The notes below the pieces were generated by a model, which was given only the letters and a program-made list of their open reading frames with translations, was not told the DNA's origin and searched no databases. Both the position numbers and the translations under genes were made by a program. Positions 1 to 7,384 of a stretch of DNA of 9,354 bases are shown in pieces. Source of the DNA: JBLKSS01 sp047607725 (GTDB lineage Bacteria > Pseudomonadota > Gammaproteobacteria > Enterobacterales > Enterobacteriaceae); assembly GCF_047607725.1 (NCBI RefSeq), contig NZ_JBLKSS010000101.1, positions 1 through 9,354 of the forward strand. The letters run 5' to 3'. The first letter of the stretch is position 1. The number at the start of each line of letters is the position of its first letter.

Positions 1-138
1 TCAAACCGGGATGGAAATAAAAGTTATTAAAATCAATACAATGTGAAAATGCAATGAGCATAAGCGTGTAACGTAGGTTTACTGTCTCATACAACAAACC
101 CACCAATAATTCAAGACGTCCTCCACGGGGCGCTTACG
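1..138 (-). mobile_element. Non-coding DNA with a 43-bp IS leader fragment (96-138)
   Basis: Positions 96-138 are, in inverted orientation, identical over 43 bp to 9312-9354, which there follows an IS21-like terminal repeat array. The match may be longer because the window ends. Here the terminal repeats are absent and the segment is joined directly to the 3' end of clcA, so it looks like an internally cut IS remnant or rearrangement junction. Read on the minus strand it contains a GGAGG ribosome-binding-site-like string (118-122 region) and then a TTG-started frame of only 11 codons, so no transposase is visible. Positions 1-95 are AT-rich, unlike the neighbouring genes, and hold no gene I can recognise. 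IS family assignment is inference from the right-hand copy. Confidence 0.5.
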
Positions 139-1436
139 AATAAAGCGGCTTGCCGCCCAGGAACTGCGCCACCAGCGTTGCGCCCAGACAGGTAATAATC
201 ATCGGTAAAATCAGTTGATAATTATCCGTCATCTCCAGCACCAGCACGATCCCGGTCAAGAGCGCCCGCACCGAGGCGGCGAACAGCGCGCCCATGCCGG
301 CGATGGCAAAGGTACCGGCCTGTAGACCGTCTTCTGGCAATAACGTCATGGCGCCGACGCCGAAAGCCGTGCCGAGCAAGGTACCTAACGCCAGCATAGG
401 CGCGAAAATGCCCCCTGGCGCGCCCGAACAAAAGCACAGCAGCGTGGTAAGCATGCGCGCCAGAAAGATGAAGAGCAGCAGGCTGAACGTGTAATGCCCG
501 GCGGCGGCCAGCGGGATCAGGTTAAAGCCGCCGCCGGCAGCAAACGGACCCCAGCGTCAGGATGCCGCAACCGCCCCCCAGCAGACCGCCTATGGCGATG
601 ATTTTGCGCCAGGCGTCGCCGTGCAGGCGTAAGAAAACGGCCTGTACGCGCAGGATAAGCGCATTGAACAGGACGCCCACCGCGCCGAAAATAGCGCCCA
701 GTAGCAGATAGAGCTACAAGGTATTGACCGGGGCGAAGGCTAATTTGCCCACCGCGATAACGGTCCGTTCGCCGTTGAACAGCCGAAAAACAATGCTGGC
801 CATAATGACGCCGATAAAGACCGCTTTAATCGAGATTAAATTGTAACGGAACTGTGGCCGCATCTCTTCAATGATAAACAAAATTCCCGCCAACGGCGCA
901 TTAAATGCCGTGGTCAATCCAGCCGCCGCCCCGGTCGCCAGGAGCGTGTGGCGCGCTTCCGCGCCGCGACGCCTGCAAACATCCACCACCATTCGGCCAA
1001 GATTGCCCCCTAACTGCACCGTAGGACCTTCCCGCCCCAGCACCATGCCGGCGCCAAGCGTCCCCATGCCGCCGATAAACTTCACCGGAATAACACGCCA
1101 CCAGCGCCCCGGCCGCAGGTCCTCCAACGCGCCTTCGATCTCAGGAATGCCGGAGCCGCCGGCCTCAGAGGCGTAACGGCATACCAAAAAATTTCCCATC
1201 ATCGCCAGCAACGCCGAGAAAACAAACGCCGCCGGCGCTGCAATATGTAATACCTGAACACCATTGACCGCTTTCTCGAACAGCACGCCCACGAGCCCGG
1301 CAAGCGTGCCCACTAACGCTGCAATGAAGAGGATCAGCACCGGCGTCTTATCGCGGTAGAGAAGTTTGCGAAACATATGCCGGCGCGCCTGCTGCTCCCG
1401 CGGTACCGAGGTGTAGGAAAGATTTGTTTTTGCCAT
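134..1436 (-). pseudogene. clcA: ClcA H+/Cl- exchange transporter, pseudogene
   Basis: Inner-membrane CLC antiporter exchanging two chloride ions for one proton, used in extreme acid resistance in enterobacteria. The first 240 codons (1436 down to 717) read cleanly and contain the chloride-binding GSGIP motif (residues 94-98), the gating glutamate in GREGP (E136, equivalent to E. coli E148) and the internal proton glutamate in IIEEM (E191, equivalent to E203). Three lesions follow. An amber codon at 714-716 stands where a Trp is expected after APVNTL. A frameshift lies near 547-553, upstream of AAGGGFNLIPLAAAG. The C-terminus stops at 134-136 right after GGKPLYS, i.e. just past the tyrosine equivalent to Y445, where E. 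coli continues for more than 20 residues. A Pro of the conserved RAPLTG motif is also Leu. The break coincides with the repeat at 96-138. It is divergent from hemL, as in E. coli. Identity is secure; it is non-functional as written. Confidence 0.93.
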
Positions 1437-1546
1437 AAGAATATAGTGCCTGTAAGTCCACCACGTCAGTTTGCGCGCCCCGCAGGGCGCTGTCGCCGTT
1501 GTCGCTTAAATGCCCCCGTTGCGCGGGCACGCGTCGACACGGTGAT

Positions 1547-1574
1547 TTCACAATGCACGCCAGTTGATTACACT
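1547..1574 (+). promoter_or_regulatory. Candidate sigma-70 promoter of hemL
   Basis: A TTCACA -35-like box (1547-1552) and a TACACT -10-like box (1569-1574) are separated by 16 bp, 39 bp upstream of the hemL start, in the 177-bp divergent spacer between clcA and hemL. Both boxes are imperfect. No operator-like palindrome is obvious here. This is a prediction from consensus only. Confidence 0.35.
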
Positions 1575-1613
1575 ACAGGGGTTAGGTCTATTTTGCCATT
1601 CAGGAGCCGATTG

Positions 1614-2894
1614 ATGAGTCATTCCGCAAGTTTGTACGCCGAGGCGCAGCAGCTGATCCCCGGCGGGGTCAATTCACCGGTGCGTGCATTCAATGGCGTT
1701 GGTGGTACGCCGCTGTTTATCGCCAGCGCCGACGGCGCCCGCATAACCGACGCCGACGGCAACAGCTATATCGACTATGTCGGCTCTTGGGGCCCCATGG
1801 TGCTGGGCCATAACCATCCGGCGGTCCGCCAGGCGGTGCTGGACGCCGTACAGCGCGGCCTTAGCTTCGGCGCGCCCACTGAAATCGAAGTGAAAATGGC
1901 GCGGCTGGTGACCGAGCTGGTGCCGTCTATCGAGAGCGTGCGCATGGTCAACTCCGGCACCGAAGCCACCATGAGCGCCATCCGGCTGGCGCGCGGCTAT
2001 ACCGGCCGCGATAGAGTGATTAAATTTGAGGGTTGCTATCACGGCCACGCGGACGGGCTGCTGGTCAAGGCCGGATCCGGCGCGCTCACCCTGGGGCAGC
2101 CCAGCTCTCCCGGCGTACCGGCCGATTACGCCAAATATACCCTCACCTGCAGCTATAACGATTTGCAGTCGGTGCGCGAGGCGTTCACGCTTTATCCCCG
2201 CGATATCGCCTGCATCATCGTCGAACCGGTGGCGGGGAATATGAACTGCGTTCCGCCGCTGCCCGGATTTTTGTCCGGTCTGCGCGTGCTGTGCGACGAG
2301 TTTGGCGCGCTGTTGATTATCGATGAGGTCATGACCGGTTTTCGCGTGGCGCAGGGCGGCGCGCAGGCCTATTACGATGTGAAACCGGATTTGACCTGCA
2401 TGGGCAAAATCATCGGCGGCGGCATGCCGGTCGGCGCCTTTGGCGGCCGCCGGGAGGTGATGGCGGCGCTGGCGCCGACGGGACCGGTCTATCAGGCTGG
2501 CACCCTGTCGGGCAATCCGGTCGCCATGGCGGCGGGCTACGCCTGCCTGCGCGAGGTCGCCCGGCCAGGCGTACATCAACAGTTAATGCAGCAGACAGAA
2601 CGTCTGGCGCAGGGGCTGCTGTCGGCGGCGGAATCGGCGGGCGTGCCGCTGGTGGTCAACCACGTCGGCAGCATGTTCGGTCTGTTTTTCACCGATTCGC
2701 CGAGCGTTACCTGCTTCCAGGACGTACAGACGTGCGACGTGGAACGTTTCAAGCGGTTCTTTCATGCCATGCTGGCGGCGGGGATTTATCTAGCGCCGTC
2801 GGCGTATGAAGCCGGCTTTATGTCCCTGGCGCACGGCGACGCCGAGATTCGCTTCACGCTGGAGGCCGCCGCACAGAGTTTCGCCCAACTGTGA
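1614..2894 (+). CDS. hemL: Glutamate-1-semialdehyde 2,1-aminomutase
   Basis: Cytosolic PLP enzyme that converts glutamate-1-semialdehyde to 5-aminolevulinate, the first committed precursor of heme, siroheme and other tetrapyrroles in the C5 pathway. The 426 residues equal the length of E. coli HemL and align throughout. Visible landmarks are IPGGVNSPVRAF at 15-26, NSGTEATMSAIRLARG (113-128) of the PLP phosphate region, IIDEVMTGFR (235-244) with the Asp that contacts the PLP ring nitrogen, the Schiff-base lysine K265 in TCMGKIIGGG, and GTLSGNP at 296-302. The ATG at 1614 is chosen because CAGGAG (1601-1606) lies 7 nt upstream and the protein then starts like the family; the frame is open further 5' (from 1377) but that stretch has no homology and overlaps clcA. 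No lesion is visible, so it is likely under selection. It runs convergently towards the dead fhu operon, matching the enterobacterial gene order. Confidence 0.97.
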   Translation: MSHSASLYAEAQQLIPGGVNSPVRAFNGVGGTPLFIASADGARITDADGNSYIDYVGSWGPMVLGHNHPAVRQAVLDAVQRGLSFGAPTEIEVKMARLVTELVPSIESVRMVNSGTEATMSAIRLARGYTGRDRVIKFEGCYHGHADGLLVKAGSGALTLGQPSSPGVPADYAKYTLTCSYNDLQSVREAFTLYPRDIACIIVEPVAGNMNCVPPLPGFLSGLRVLCDEFGALLIIDEVMTGFRVAQGGAQAYYDVKPDLTCMGKIIGGGMPVGAFGGRREVMAALAPTGPVYQAGTLSGNPVAMAAGYACLREVARPGVHQQLMQQTERLAQGLLSAAESAGVPLVVNHVGSMFGLFFTDSPSVTCFQDVQTCDVERFKRFFHAMLAAGIYLAPSAYEAGFMSLAHGDAEIRFTLEAAAQSFAQL

Positions 2895-2902
2895 CCGGTT
2901 GG

Positions 2903-2930
2903 CCGCGCGGGCCAGGTTTACGCGGTTTTT
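2903..2930 (+). terminator. Possible hemL transcription terminator
   Basis: Nine bases after the hemL stop, CCGCG (2903-2907) can pair with CGCGG (2921-2925), directly followed by TTTTT (2926-2930). The stem is short and the loop long (13 nt); an alternative TGGCC/GGCCA pairing overlaps it. It is plausible as a Rho-independent terminator but weak. Confidence 0.35.
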
Positions 2931-2968
2931 CCGCCGCTCACCCCTGCGGCCGCGGCCGGATGCCACAC

Positions 2969-2986
2969 CGCCCCGGACGCGGGGCG
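2969..2986. other. GC-rich hairpin between hemL and fhuB
   Basis: CGCCCCG (2969-2975) and CGGGGCG (2980-2986) form a perfect 7-bp all-GC stem with a 4-nt loop, midway in the convergent spacer. There is no T-tract on either side, so it is not a typical intrinsic terminator. It may simply end or stabilise convergent transcripts. Confidence 0.4.
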
Positions 2987-3081
2987 CCTCTTCCCCGGCG
3001 CGGCTATCAATGCCGACGCCGCGCTAGCGTTATCGTCTCAACGCGGCGGACATCGTAACCGCCGCGCTACCGCCCCGCCCG

Positions 3082-4622
3082 TTACCGCCCCTGGCGGCGC
3101 AGCAGCCAGATGAAATACGGCGCGCCGATAAAGGTCGCCAGTAATCCGGCGGGGATTTGATTGGGGAACATCACCATGTGCCCGCACCAGTCGGCGAACA
3201 TCATCAGGAGGCCGCCGATCGCCGACGCCATCAGCCCCTGCGCCACCGGTTTATGGAAGCCCAGCATGCGCGCCATATGCGGAGCCATCAGCCCGACAAA
3301 GCTCAGTGGCCCGACGGTCAGCGTGGCGTTGGCGGTCATGACGGCCGCCAACAGCAAAATAGACAGCCGCGCCCGCACCCGCGGTACTCCTAGCGACAGC
3401 GCACTGGCGTTGCCCAGCGGCGGCACAGTAGCATCAGCAACAGCAGACAAAACGCGGTCACCGCGCTGAAGATGGCCTGCCGGGGAGTCACGCCGTAGGT
3501 TGAGCAGGAAATCCACGACAGCAGGCCGCCCAGGCGCGGATCGCCGCTTATCAACAATAGCGTAATGAGCGTGGTGAACGCGGTGCCGATAGCGATGCCC
3601 GCCAGCAGCATACGCTGCGGCGAAAAATGGCGGCGGCCGGACACCAGTATTATCGCACCCAGCGTCAGCGCGGCGCCGAGGCTACCCGCCGGCAGTTGCC
3701 AGGCAAACACATCGCCGGGGATAAGCAACATAAGCAAAATCACTGCACCGGAAGCGCCGGCGCTGATGCCCAACACTTCGGGGCTGCCCATGGGATTCGC
3801 GATCAGCGCCAGGGCAGTAGATGCAGCATTTCTTCGCCGTGAGCCCAATGCCAGCCTTCGGCGTTGCGCCCAAACGTCAGCGACAGCCAGACCCCTGCCA
3901 GCACCAGCAGCGCCCCCGCCACCAGCCACAACGGGGAGTAGCGGCCCGTCGTTTACCGCTGCAGCGTCTGACCATCGGTGGCCGGTTGCGCGGTATGGCG
4001 CAGCCGCGGCAGCAGCCACAGCAGCAGCGGCGCGCCTATCAACGCGGTGGCCGCGCCGGGGGGGACCTCGTGCCAGACGCGGGCCAGCCACACCACCGAT
4101 TGGTCGGTCAGCCACAGTAACAATGCGTCGATAAGCGGCGCCAGGAAAAGGCGATGCAGCAGCCGACGGGCGCCTAAAAGCCGCGACAACAGCGGTGCGA
4201 ACAGTCCGACAAAGCCCACGATACCCACCGCGTTGACCAGCACCGCGCTTAACACGATAGCCAATACCAATAATAGCGCCGCCAGTCGCGCCAGCGACAG
4301 ACCGAGGCCAAGATTGCGCGCCACGCCGTCGTCCACCCCCAGCAGGGTCATCGGTCTTAACAATAACAGCACCAGAAACCAGGCCAGGATCACCCGTGGC
4401 AGTAACCCGGCGGCGACCTGCCAGTCCTGCTGATTCAGGGATCCGCTGCTCCACAAAAACAGGTTTTGCAGATACTCATAATGGAACAGCGCCAGCAAAC
4501 CGTTGGCGGCGCTGCTATAAAGACTGATCACCAGGCCGGCCATTATCCAGGGTCACCGGCGACATACGCTTGCCCCAGGCAACGCCGAACACCAGCCCCC
4601 CACCAGCAGCGCACCCAATAGC
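3082..4622 (-). pseudogene. fhuB: FhuB ferrichrome permease, 5'-deleted pseudogene
   Basis: FhuB is the inner-membrane permease of the ABC importer for ferric hydroxamate siderophores; it is a fused double permease of about 660 residues. Here the first roughly 120 codons are gone and the remainder begins with a stretch matching VFGVAWGKRxSPVTL. After that, GLVISLY, DDGVARNLGL and ALIGAPLLLWLLPRLR of the first half are readable, then NPMGSPEVLGIS, LPAGSLGA, PLSFVGLMAPH and FADWCG of the second half, ending at the native-like stop 3082-3084 after APYFIWLLRRQGR. Lesions seen: the 5' deletion and fusion to fhuD near 4615-4625; a single-base shift near 4546; a nonsense TAA at 3953-3955; a deletion of about 26 codons with a frame change near 3805 (after LLPWR); and a frame change near 3425. 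The breakpoints are estimated by comparison with E. coli FhuB from memory. Family identity is certain; function is lost. Confidence 0.92.
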
Positions 4623-5408
4623 GCCGCCAAGGTGGCGCCGTAATACCAAATCGCCGGCGCCGGCTGCCAGCTCTACTGCCGCACAAAGGGGATCGCCTGC
4701 CATAGCGGCGTTTTGCTTATGCGCTGGCACAGGGCGCCGTCGTCCTGCTCGAGTAAAATGGCGCGGCCCGGCGGCAACGCGATCAATTTTTCGATACCCA
4801 GTTGATCCAGCACCTGCTGGAACAGGTGATTACGCCCTACCACCAGCGCGTGGCGCTCATCCATCACCGTGAAGACCAATAGCGGCTGCCGCCGATAAGA
4901 TGCGAGCGTCGGCGCCGNNCTGCGCCAGTTGCCGGGCGAACCAGGCTAAATGCGCCCTGCCGACGGCCTCGCGATCAAGCCTTTGCGCCAGCGCCATAAG
5001 GGAGACGCGCGCCATATCCAGCGGTTTTCCCGCGCCATCGGTGTAGGCGAATCCCATCGCGGGCGCGACGGCCTTCAGTTGCGCCGCGCGCGGGCCGTAG
5101 CCGGCGGAATAGAGGATCATGTCCGGCTGCAATGCCGCCATCAATTCCAGATTGGGCGTCACGCGCTCCCCGACATCAATCACCTCCGGCGGCAGCACCG
5201 GCTGTTGCACCCACTGGCGATAGGAGACGATATCCGCCACCGCAATAGGGGTAATGTCCAGGGCGAATAACAGTTCGGCCGGCAGCCATTCGACCGCCAC
5301 GATGCGTGGCGCGGCCGGCAACGGCGCGGCCAGGGCTTGTCACGCCAGCAGCATCGCGCTCAATAACCGCCGGCGTGGGAGACAGGCGGTGGATAAAAGG
5401 TGCGCCAT
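4623..5408 (-). pseudogene. fhuD: FhuD periplasmic ferric-hydroxamate binding protein, pseudogene
   Basis: FhuD binds ferrichrome-type siderophores in the periplasm and delivers them to FhuB. The start ATG (5408-5406) overlaps the original fhuC stop by one base, typical of tight operon coupling. A signal sequence with twin arginines (CLPRRRLLSAMLLA) is cut at codon 23 by a TGA (5340-5342) where a Trp codon would fit. The mature part then reads PRIVAVEWLPAELL, VIDVGERVTPNLELM and YSAGYGPRAAQLK, all FhuD-like. The frame changes exactly at the two ambiguous bases 4918-4919 and continues as PLLVFTVMDERHALVVG to TPLWQAIPFVRQ. About 16 codons appear missing around the WGSTAVSID region, and a TAG (4673-4675) interrupts the end. 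After PAIWYYGATLAA the sequence passes into fhuB, so the FhuD C-terminus is lost. Even if the ambiguous bases hide a correct frame, the two nonsense codons and the fusion remain. Confidence 0.92.
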
Positions 5409-6080
5409 CAGTAGACGAAGCTCACCGGCGCACCGCCGCCGGGTGGTCGCAGTAGCGCTATCGTGCAGGACGGCAATCACGGTGAGGCCACGCTGGCGAC
5501 TCAGCCGCTGCACCAGCGCCAACACGTCAACCTGGTGCGCGATATCCAGCGCCGAGGTCGGCTCGTCCAGCAGCAGGCAGCGGCTGTCCTGTGCCATCGT
5601 CATCGCCAGCCAGGCGTGCTGCCGCTCGCCGCCGGACAAACTGTCCACCAACCGATCGGCGAAAGCGTCCAGCCCCACCAGTTCGATAGCCTCCTGCACA
5701 TGCTCGCGATCGGCGATGCTAAAACGGCCAAGGGCGCCATGCCACGGGTAACGCCCCAGTGCCACCAACTCCCGTACCGTCATGTCTTCCGCGGCGGGCA
5801 ACTGCTGCGGCAAATAGGCCACCTGTCGGGCGAATGCTTTACTGTCCCATTCCGCCAACGGCCGGTCATTGAGCCGCGCTTCGCCGCCGCTGGCCGATTG
5901 ATGGCGGCCGAGGATCTTCAAAAGCGTTGATTTGCCGGAGCCGTTATGGCCAATCAGACCGCAGACTTGGCCTGGCGGAAAGGAAAAATCCAGCGGATGC
6001 AGCAGCGTACGGCCGGGCACGGCAAAGCTAAGCCCGCGCAGGCTGAAATGAGCGTGTGATGGTGGGTTTGCGTTAGGCAT
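5408..6080 (-). pseudogene. fhuC: FhuC ferrichrome ABC transporter ATPase, 3'-damaged pseudogene
   Basis: FhuC is the cytoplasmic ATPase that powers FhuBD-mediated import of ferric hydroxamates; the E. coli protein has 265 residues. The first 207 residues are intact: Walker A GHNGSGKST (44-52), Q-loop AYLPQQLP (88-95), signature LSGGE (148-152), Walker B CLLLDEP (168-174) and the switch histidine H206 in AVLHD. Directly after this the gene is damaged: a short deletion removes the segment before an RYCD-like string (now in another frame), and a longer one of roughly 40 codons joins that to the normal end PGGGAPVSFVY. Because of the shift, translation passes the native stop (5408-5410), enters the fhuD frame and ends at the fhuD nonsense codon 5340-5342, giving a 246-residue hybrid. 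The ATP site could still fold, but the C-terminal part is gone. The partners are also dead, so it is called a pseudogene. Confidence 0.88.
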
Positions 6081-6138
6081 AGGCTCTATCTGATTCGCGG
6101 GCGTAGCGTGCGCGTCCTGACAAAATGTGTGTGATATC

Positions 6139-6243
6139 TCATGACGATGGCGGTAATCCGGCGCTCGCCGTCACGGCGGCGGGCGGCGCCTGTCGGCTCA
6201 CCCATGACAGACCGTCGCGCCCGGCGACATAACGCTTGGGCAT
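6139..6243 (-). pseudogene. Possible 3' remnant of fhuA (34 codons)
   Basis: Between the Fur box and fhuC, exactly where the 3' end of fhuA lies in enterobacteria, a short minus-strand frame reads MPKRYVAGRDGLSW and later AVTASAGL. This loosely resembles the last strand of FhuA-type TonB-dependent receptors (K/R-Y-V-A, then V-T-A-x). It does not end in the usual aromatic-x-Phe, has no ribosome binding site, and the similarity is weak and judged by eye. It may be a chance frame in GC-rich spacer DNA. Confidence 0.22.
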
Positions 6244-6271
6244 AAAGGTAAATGACAATTATTCAATTAGA

Positions 6272-6305
6272 GATAATGATATTCATAATATGAATCATTT
6301 TGCAA
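6272..6305 (-). promoter_or_regulatory. Fur box and candidate promoter upstream of the fhu remnant
   Basis: Positions 6272-6290 match the classical 19-bp Fur consensus GATAATGATAATCATTATC at 16 of 19 positions. Read on the minus strand, TTGCAA (6305-6300) can serve as -35 and TATCAT (6281-6276) as -10 with an 18-bp spacer, so the Fur box covers the spacer and -10, as expected for iron-repressed promoters. It lies about 190 bp upstream of fhuC, where the fhuA promoter would be expected. AT-rich composition sets it off from its surroundings. The Fur box is well supported; the exact promoter elements are tentative. Confidence 0.75.
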
Positions 6306-6310
6306 GCACT

Positions 6311-6398
6311 ATTCATGGCGTCGGCCTAGGCGATGCCTAGCGCCCAACGGCGCGATTCATGAGCTCGACCGGGACGATTCATGGCGTCGACGGGCAGC
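6311..6398. repeat. Degenerate 22-bp tandem repeat, four units
   Basis: Units begin at 6311, 6333, 6355 and 6377. Units 1, 3 and 4 share ATTCATG followed by a C/G-rich CGTCG-like part (ATTCATGGCGTCG in 1 and 4, ATTCATGAGCTCG in 3); unit 2 is strongly diverged. The regular spacing resembles the transposase-binding repeats at the ends of IS21-type elements, but no transposase is next to it. It directly abuts the Fur promoter segment. Its nature is unknown. Confidence 0.5.
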
Positions 6399-6601
6399 CC
6401 TACTTTTTAATGCCGACTGCGACAGCGGGCGCCGCTCCCCTTCGTGTCATGGGCCGCCGATAGCTTAGGGGTAGGCCCCCTCTCCGGGCTATTGGCTTTT
6501 GCGCCTGGCGGGCTGCGCTACAGCGGGGGCGGGATGAGCATGCCGTGACGCCTCCTGGGAGGGGTGAGCACGGGCCAAGCCGCTTGCACCAATCGCCTGT
6601 G
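6399..6601. other. Gene-free spacer downstream of the TetR gene
   Basis: Together with the tandem repeat this makes a roughly 300-bp stretch (6306-6601) without a convincing gene. A minus-strand frame of 95 codons (6400-6687) overlaps the 3' end of the TetR gene, has no recognisable domain and a low-complexity Arg/Pro-rich composition, so I do not call it. I see no RNA gene and no clear terminator. Confidence 0.5.
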
Positions 6602-7255
6602 TCAGGGTTTAAGAAGACGTAAAATGGTGTCGACGTTAAAGGCAAATCGCGTGTCGAGGGCGTCGTCTGAAACGAAATTTTGACCATAGATAACTTCGAG
6701 AGTATAGCGATTGTTCAAATAATAATACCCTACCGACGCCATCGTAATATAAAGCTGCCCCGGGTCCACGCCCGCCCGAAAGACGCCGGCCGCCACGCCG
6801 CGATCCAGGATGCGTTTGATCCTGCCGACAAAATCCACGTGCAGCAGGGCAAAACGTGAAGATCGTTTGACATGAATGGCTTTATGAAGGTTTTCGCTAT
6901 TCACCAGCGACATAAATTCCGGGCGCTTTAGGTAATAGTTCCAGGTAAACCGCATTAGCGCGCAAATGGCGTCAACCGGCTTTAAATCGTCCAGCCCCAG
7001 CGCCTCCTCGGCGGTGCGCACATCGGTATAAATGTCCTCCAGTACGGCCTGAAAAAGATCGTCCTTACTGTTGAAATATTCATAGATCAGGCGCTTATTC
7101 ACGCCTGCCTTGGCTGCTATACCGTCGATGCGCCCCCCCCCCAGCCCAAGGCCGGCGAATTCATCCATCGCCGCCGCAAGGATCAGCGCTTTCGTCTGCA
7201 CCGGATCGCGCGGACGCTTTTTAACGACGCTTTTTTGTGGCGGATTCTGTTGCAT
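6602..7255 (-). CDS. TetR/AcrR-family transcriptional repressor
   Basis: A 217-residue one-component regulator with an N-terminal TetR-type DNA-binding domain and a C-terminal ligand/dimerisation domain. Helix 1 is around residues 20-36 (TKALILAAAMDEFAGLG), and the helix-turn-helix is IDGIAAKAGVNKRLIYEYFNSKDDLFQAVL (43-72), very close to the family pattern. The C-terminal part (FTWNYYLKRPEFMSLVNSENLHKA, later GVFRAGVDPGQLYITMASVGYYYLNN) belongs to the subgroup often found beside catabolic genes. It is divergent from an enoyl-CoA hydratase gene whose promoter carries a perfect palindrome (7542-7561), its likely target. The ATG at 7255 gives a normal length; the ribosome binding site is poor. 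A run of 10 G on the coding strand (C10 at 7133-7142) encodes the Gly residues before the helix-turn-helix and is a slippage-prone site, but the frame is intact here. The ligand is unknown, possibly an acyl-CoA or aromatic acid by context. Confidence 0.9.
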   Translation of the reverse strand: MQQNPPQKSVVKKRPRDPVQTKALILAAAMDEFAGLGLGGGRIDGIAAKAGVNKRLIYEYFNSKDDLFQAVLEDIYTDVRTAEEALGLDDLKPVDAICALMRFTWNYYLKRPEFMSLVNSENLHKAIHVKRSSRFALLHVDFVGRIKRILDRGVAAGVFRAGVDPGQLYITMASVGYYYLNNRYTLEVIYGQNFVSDDALDTRFAFNVDTILRLLKP

Positions 7256-7287
7256 AGGCTCAGCTTAGTTATTCAATTTTAATGAAA

Positions 7288-7293
7288 ACTATA
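7288..7293 (-). promoter_or_regulatory. Candidate -10 element of the TetR gene promoter
   Basis: On the minus strand TATAGT lies about 32 bp upstream of the start codon in an AT-rich stretch. Seventeen bases further upstream only a poor -35 (TGCAAA) is present. No copy of the 7542-7561 palindrome is near, so direct autorepression is not obvious. Confidence 0.35.
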
Positions 7294-7384
7294 CGCTAAA
7301 TTACGGTTGTTTTGCACCGTTTGGACAAGAATATCCCCGCCTGCGCCTCGCCCGTCGCAGGGTGTTAATGCGGGAAAATTATCC

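Noticed and set aside
1377..1613. Upstream extension of the hemL reading frame
   Set aside because: The frame is open to 1377 but overlaps the clcA start on the other strand, lacks homology, and the ATG at 1614 has a good ribosome binding site and the normal HemL N-terminus.
1674..2579. Long 301-codon minus-strand frame inside hemL
   Set aside because: It is a shadow of the GC-rich hemL coding strand, His/Arg/Gln/Ala-rich, with no domain.
3565..4134. Plus-strand frames across fhuB
   Set aside because: Their translations are Pro/Ala/Arg-rich antisense shadows; FhuB segments are clear on the minus strand.
5254..5930. Plus-strand frames of 150-165 codons across fhuC and fhuD
   Set aside because: These are antisense shadows of conserved FhuC and FhuD sequence.
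6400..6687. 95-codon minus-strand frame overlapping the end of the TetR gene
   Set aside because: It overlaps the real gene in another frame, has low-complexity composition and no recognisable domain or start signal.
7303..7320. Inverted repeat ACGGT/ACCGT near the TetR gene promoter as a second operator
   Set aside because: Only 5-bp arms with an 8-nt gap and no similarity to the 20-bp palindrome; expected by chance.
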